A stretch of 7,594 nucleotides of DNA from UBA7185 sp964606855. Its GTDB lineage: Bacteria; Bacillota; Peptococcia; Peptococcales; Peptococcaceae. The position numbers were made by a program, and so were the translations under genes. The notes beneath the pieces are model-generated. The model ran no database searches. It was not told the DNA's origin and saw only the letters and a program-made list of their open reading frames with translations. The number at the start of each line of letters is the position of its first letter. Position 1 is the first letter of the stretch. Shown in pieces: positions 6,319 to 7,594 of the stretch. The stretch spans positions 1 to 7,594 of the forward strand of contig CAZSHM010000052.1 of the NCBI GenBank assembly GCA_964606855.1. The letters run 5' to 3'.

Positions 6319-6918
6319 CTAACTCTCGTAAGCACTGATAATGCCCTCCGCAACCTCGCGCTTGCTGATGCGCCGGTCCATGGCCTGTTTCTCGATATAA
6401 CGGTGCGCTTGGGATTCCGAAAGCTTCAGCACCTGGATCAGCAGCAGTTTAGCCCGGTTCTCCAGATTGACATCCTGCAGTTTTCGCTGCAAACGCTCCG
6501 ACGTTTCCCGCTCTAGGCGCAGCCGCCGCCGCGCCGTCCCGATGCACTGCAGGAGCTGCAAAAACACCGCCTGCTTGATCGGCTTGGTCAAAAGATAGAC
6601 ACCCGTTTCGGCGATGCGTTCTCGCACCGCATCGGCTTGCTCGCTCTTTGTCAGAAGAATCACATCCGCACTCCCGCAAGCCAGCCGCGCCACCGCCTCC
6701 CCGTGCTCATCCTCCAGGGGCGTGTTCACCACAACCAAGTCAAACGGTTCCGCCGACAGCAGCCGCCGCGCCGCCAGCCCCGTCTCGGCCTGACAGGTCG
6801 CGCGCAGGCCATACTCTGCCAGCAGCCGCTCCAGGGCAGAGCGCTGCTGCACGCCGGTCACCGTCAAGATCCGCGCCAGTTCCGTGTGTTCCTCCGTCAA
6901 TCTTCGCGCCTGTTCCAC
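6319..6918 (-). CDS. ANTAR-domain antiterminator with degenerate receiver domain
   Basis: This 199-residue cytosolic regulator has an N-terminal receiver-like domain (about 14-128), a coiled-coil linker rich in Arg, Glu and Leu (about 129-150) and a C-terminal ANTAR domain (about 139-197; LENRAKLLLIQ and RYIEKQAMDRR are the recognisable strings). ANTAR proteins bind paired RNA stem-loops and block terminators. The receiver lacks its chemistry: the usual acidic pair is T21-G22, the phosphoacceptor Asp is N65 in FDLVVVNTPL, while the switch Thr (T90) and the KP lysine (K112) remain. Phosphorylation control is therefore unlikely. From memory, related clostridial proteins share this Asn and often sit near glutamine synthetase genes; unverified. 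The GTG start at 6918 is chosen for its GAGAGGAGGG site seven bases upstream; a longer frame to 6999 has no such site. No histidine kinase is adjacent. It precedes pyrG by 202 bases. Confidence 0.92.
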   Translation of the reverse strand: MEQARRLTEEHTELARILTVTGVQQRSALERLLAEYGLRATCQAETGLAARRLLSAEPFDLVVVNTPLEDEHGEAVARLACGSADVILLTKSEQADAVRERIAETGVYLLTKPIKQAVFLQLLQCIGTARRRLRLERETSERLQRKLQDVNLENRAKLLLIQVLKLSESQAHRYIEKQAMDRRISKREVAEGIISAYES

Positions 6919-7056
6919 GGGCCGCCCTCCTCTCCGCTGCCCGTCCGCGCCGCACAATGGCAAACAGGGCTGTTTTTCCCATGCGCTCTCGATCCGCACA
7001 GCCTGTCACCGAAGACAGCCTGATGCTTTCCCTTCCTGGATTCCCGCTTCACAATT
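6919..7056 (-). other. Long structured 5' leader of the ANTAR gene
   Basis: From the predicted start near 7056 to the GTG at 6918 lie about 138 untranslated bases. Two small hairpins are visible on the minus strand. One is CTGTC-TTCGGT-GACAG (complement of 7003-7018, with AG/CT extending it beyond a mismatch to 7000-7021). The other is AAACA-GCCC-TGTTT (complement of 6962-6975). Neither loop carries the A1/G4 hexaloop pattern of ANTAR targets, so autoregulation is not demonstrated. No open reading frame with a ribosome site is evident in the leader. Confidence 0.45.
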
Positions 7057-7062
7057 GCTTTC

Positions 7063-7091
7063 AGTGTACCGGTCTTTCCATGGCCTGTCAA
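7063..7091 (-). promoter_or_regulatory. Sigma-A promoter for the ANTAR gene
   Basis: On the minus strand an exact -35 TTGACA (complement of 7086-7091) is followed after exactly 17 bases by TACACT (complement of 7063-7068), which matches four of six -10 bases. Transcription would begin near 7056. It is the only good promoter found upstream of the ANTAR gene, and a terminator further upstream (7276-7313) isolates it from neighbours. Confidence 0.7.
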
Positions 7092-7268
7092 TTCTTTTCC
7101 GGATGTATATTGTGTATTTTCCCGCAGATCCGAATCCTTGGCGCTGCGATTCCCCCGGCCCTCCATGTACTCCATCGCAAGCTCATTTCCCGGCAAACCC
7201 TTCCGCGCAACTGTCGGAACGATAGGCTGTCCTTGCCTGCTGTTACTTGCTGAAAAAAGACGTACCGT

Positions 7269-7313
7269 AAAAATAGAGCGGGAATCTCGCCTGCCTTCGC
7301 GAGTTTCCCGCTC
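7269..7313 (-). terminator. Strong intrinsic terminator for a minus-strand transcript
   Basis: Arms 7276-7290 and 7299-7313 pair over 15 positions with a single mismatch, around an 8-base loop. On the minus strand the stem is followed by TATTTTT (complement of 7269-7275), and a second T-run lies near 7253-7258. The plus strand shows no T-run, so termination is for a transcript entering from beyond 7313. Its gene is not visible in the window; it lies past 7594 or is the structured region at 7357-7461. Confidence 0.8.
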
Positions 7314-7320
7314 CTCCTCG

Positions 7321-7356
7321 TATAATACGTGTGTAGAGTATAATACGTTTGTAGAC
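7321..7356. repeat. 18-bp tandem repeat with two exact TATAAT boxes
   Basis: TATAATACG-TG-TGTAGAG (7321-7338) is repeated as TATAATACG-TT-TGTAGAC (7339-7356), 16 of 18 bases identical and directly adjacent. Each copy is rich in TAC/GTA half-sites: on the minus strand TAC-AAAC-GTA and TAC-ACAC-GTA sit one repeat apart. With the base before it, the first copy contains the perfect palindrome CGTATAATACG. No -35 element is found at 16-18 bases upstream of either box. It may be a pair of -10 boxes needing an activator, or a two-site operator. Confidence 0.6.
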
Positions 7357-7461
7357 AAAATTCTTGTGGTAGGATGTCAGCAGAGTCTGCTACCCGAGGC
7401 ACCGCTCTCCGCGAACTTTTTGCGGGAGTGGAGCGCTGGCCTCTGCTGCCGCAAAAATTTT
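7357..7461 (+). other. Imperfect rod-like fold, possible small RNA
   Basis: The plus strand can fold into one long interrupted rod: AAAATT (7357-7362) with AATTTT (7456-7461), CAGCAGAG (7378-7385) with CTCTGCTG (7441-7448), CGCTC (7403-7407) with GAGCG (7431-7435), and an apical stem CCGCGAA/TTTGCGG (7409-7415 with 7419-7425). The apical stem uses a G-U pair that only works on the plus strand, and TATAAT at 7339-7344 would place a start near 7351. A local hairpin at 7379-7391 competes with the second stem. The shape recalls 6S-type RNAs, but I recognise no conserved sequence and see no clean terminator after it. Confidence 0.3.
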
Positions 7462-7594
7462 CTCCCTCAGGGCTCGACGTCCAGGGCCGGATGTCCACGA
7501 GGCACACGGAATGCTTTTTCTCCGGCACACTCCGGCACGCTCTGGCACGCTCATCGGGCTTCCGTCAGAGCGCTCTCCTTCTTCCCGCCCTGCT
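7462..7594. other. Terminal stretch without a supported gene, with a 10-bp triple repeat
   Basis: CTCCGGCACA, CTCCGGCACG and CTCTGGCACG stand in direct tandem at 7520-7549, three copies of a 10-bp unit differing at one or two positions. The last 40 bases are purine-rich on the minus strand and read there as a 13-residue open tail ending in TGA at 7551, which could be the end of a minus-strand gene starting beyond the window, but it is too short to judge. No RNA gene or promoter is recognised. Confidence 0.35.

Noticed and set aside
6916..6999. Longer ANTAR protein starting at the GTG at 6999
   Set aside because: No ribosome site there, the extra 27 residues have no domain similarity, and a strong site precedes the GTG at 6918.
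6962..7021. Dual-hexaloop ANTAR target in the ANTAR leader
   Set aside because: Loops are TTCGGT and, at best, AGCCCT; neither has A at position 1 together with G at position 4.
7390..7554. Minus-strand 54-residue frame whose ATG overlaps a TGA in an ATGA junction
   Set aside because: The overlap looks like coupling, but the ribosome site is poor, the product has no recognisable motif, and the frame covers the rod-like fold. Sequence beyond 7594 is needed.
7511..7594. Plus-strand frame open to the window end (MLFLRHTPARSG...)
   Set aside because: No proper ribosome site and it runs through the 10-bp repeats; too short to judge.
1..7594. CRISPR arrays, insertion sequences, tRNA or rRNA genes, toxin-antitoxin or defence genes
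   Set aside because: None seen on either strand: no spaced repeats, transposase motifs, cloverleaf folds or matching protein families.

Overview
The window is high-GC, densely coded bacterial chromosome. Six complete genes form two convergent blocks: three on the plus strand (about 295-3102) and three on the minus strand (about 3295-6918). All six have strong purine-rich Shine-Dalgarno sites 7-10 bases before the start. The pairing of a one-step LL-diaminopimelate aminotransferase (DapL) with a stand-alone ANTAR regulator, an M20D amidohydrolase and a UPF0173 metallo-hydrolase points to a GC-rich anaerobic member of Clostridia (Oscillospirales-like). That placement is inferred from family content and was not tested by phylogeny.

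Plus block: an AT-rich strip and a cluster of small hairpins (1-92), then an extended -10 promoter (121-149) and a roughly 139-base leader carrying a perfect 14-bp tandem repeat. This leads into an M20D amidohydrolase (295-1569), a likely terminator (1603-1645), a cyclophilin peptidyl-prolyl isomerase (1778-2299), a strong intergenic hairpin (2358-2392) and a UPF0173 metallo-beta-lactamase-fold hydrolase (2413-3102). The blocks converge on a two-sided hairpin terminator (3219-3282).

Minus block, in transcription order: an ANTAR-domain regulator with a degenerate receiver domain (6918-6319) behind a good sigma-A promoter and a roughly 138-base leader, then CTP synthase pyrG (6116-4509) with its own extended -10 promoter, then dapL (4479-3295) only 29 bases after pyrG and probably co-transcribed with it. 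pyrG makes CTP. dapL makes the lysine and peptidoglycan precursor LL-diaminopimelate. Both use glutamine or glutamate nitrogen. The ANTAR protein probably acts on RNA by transcription antitermination, and its targets are not visible here.

The last 280 bases (7314-7594) hold no convincing gene. They contain a minus-strand terminator (7276-7313) for something beyond the window, an 18-bp tandem repeat carrying two exact TATAAT boxes, an imperfect rod-like fold that could be a small RNA, and a 10-bp triple repeat. I see ordinary housekeeping genes and no new multi-gene system. The most interesting material is the degenerate-receiver ANTAR gene and the unexplained structured intergenic DNA around it.
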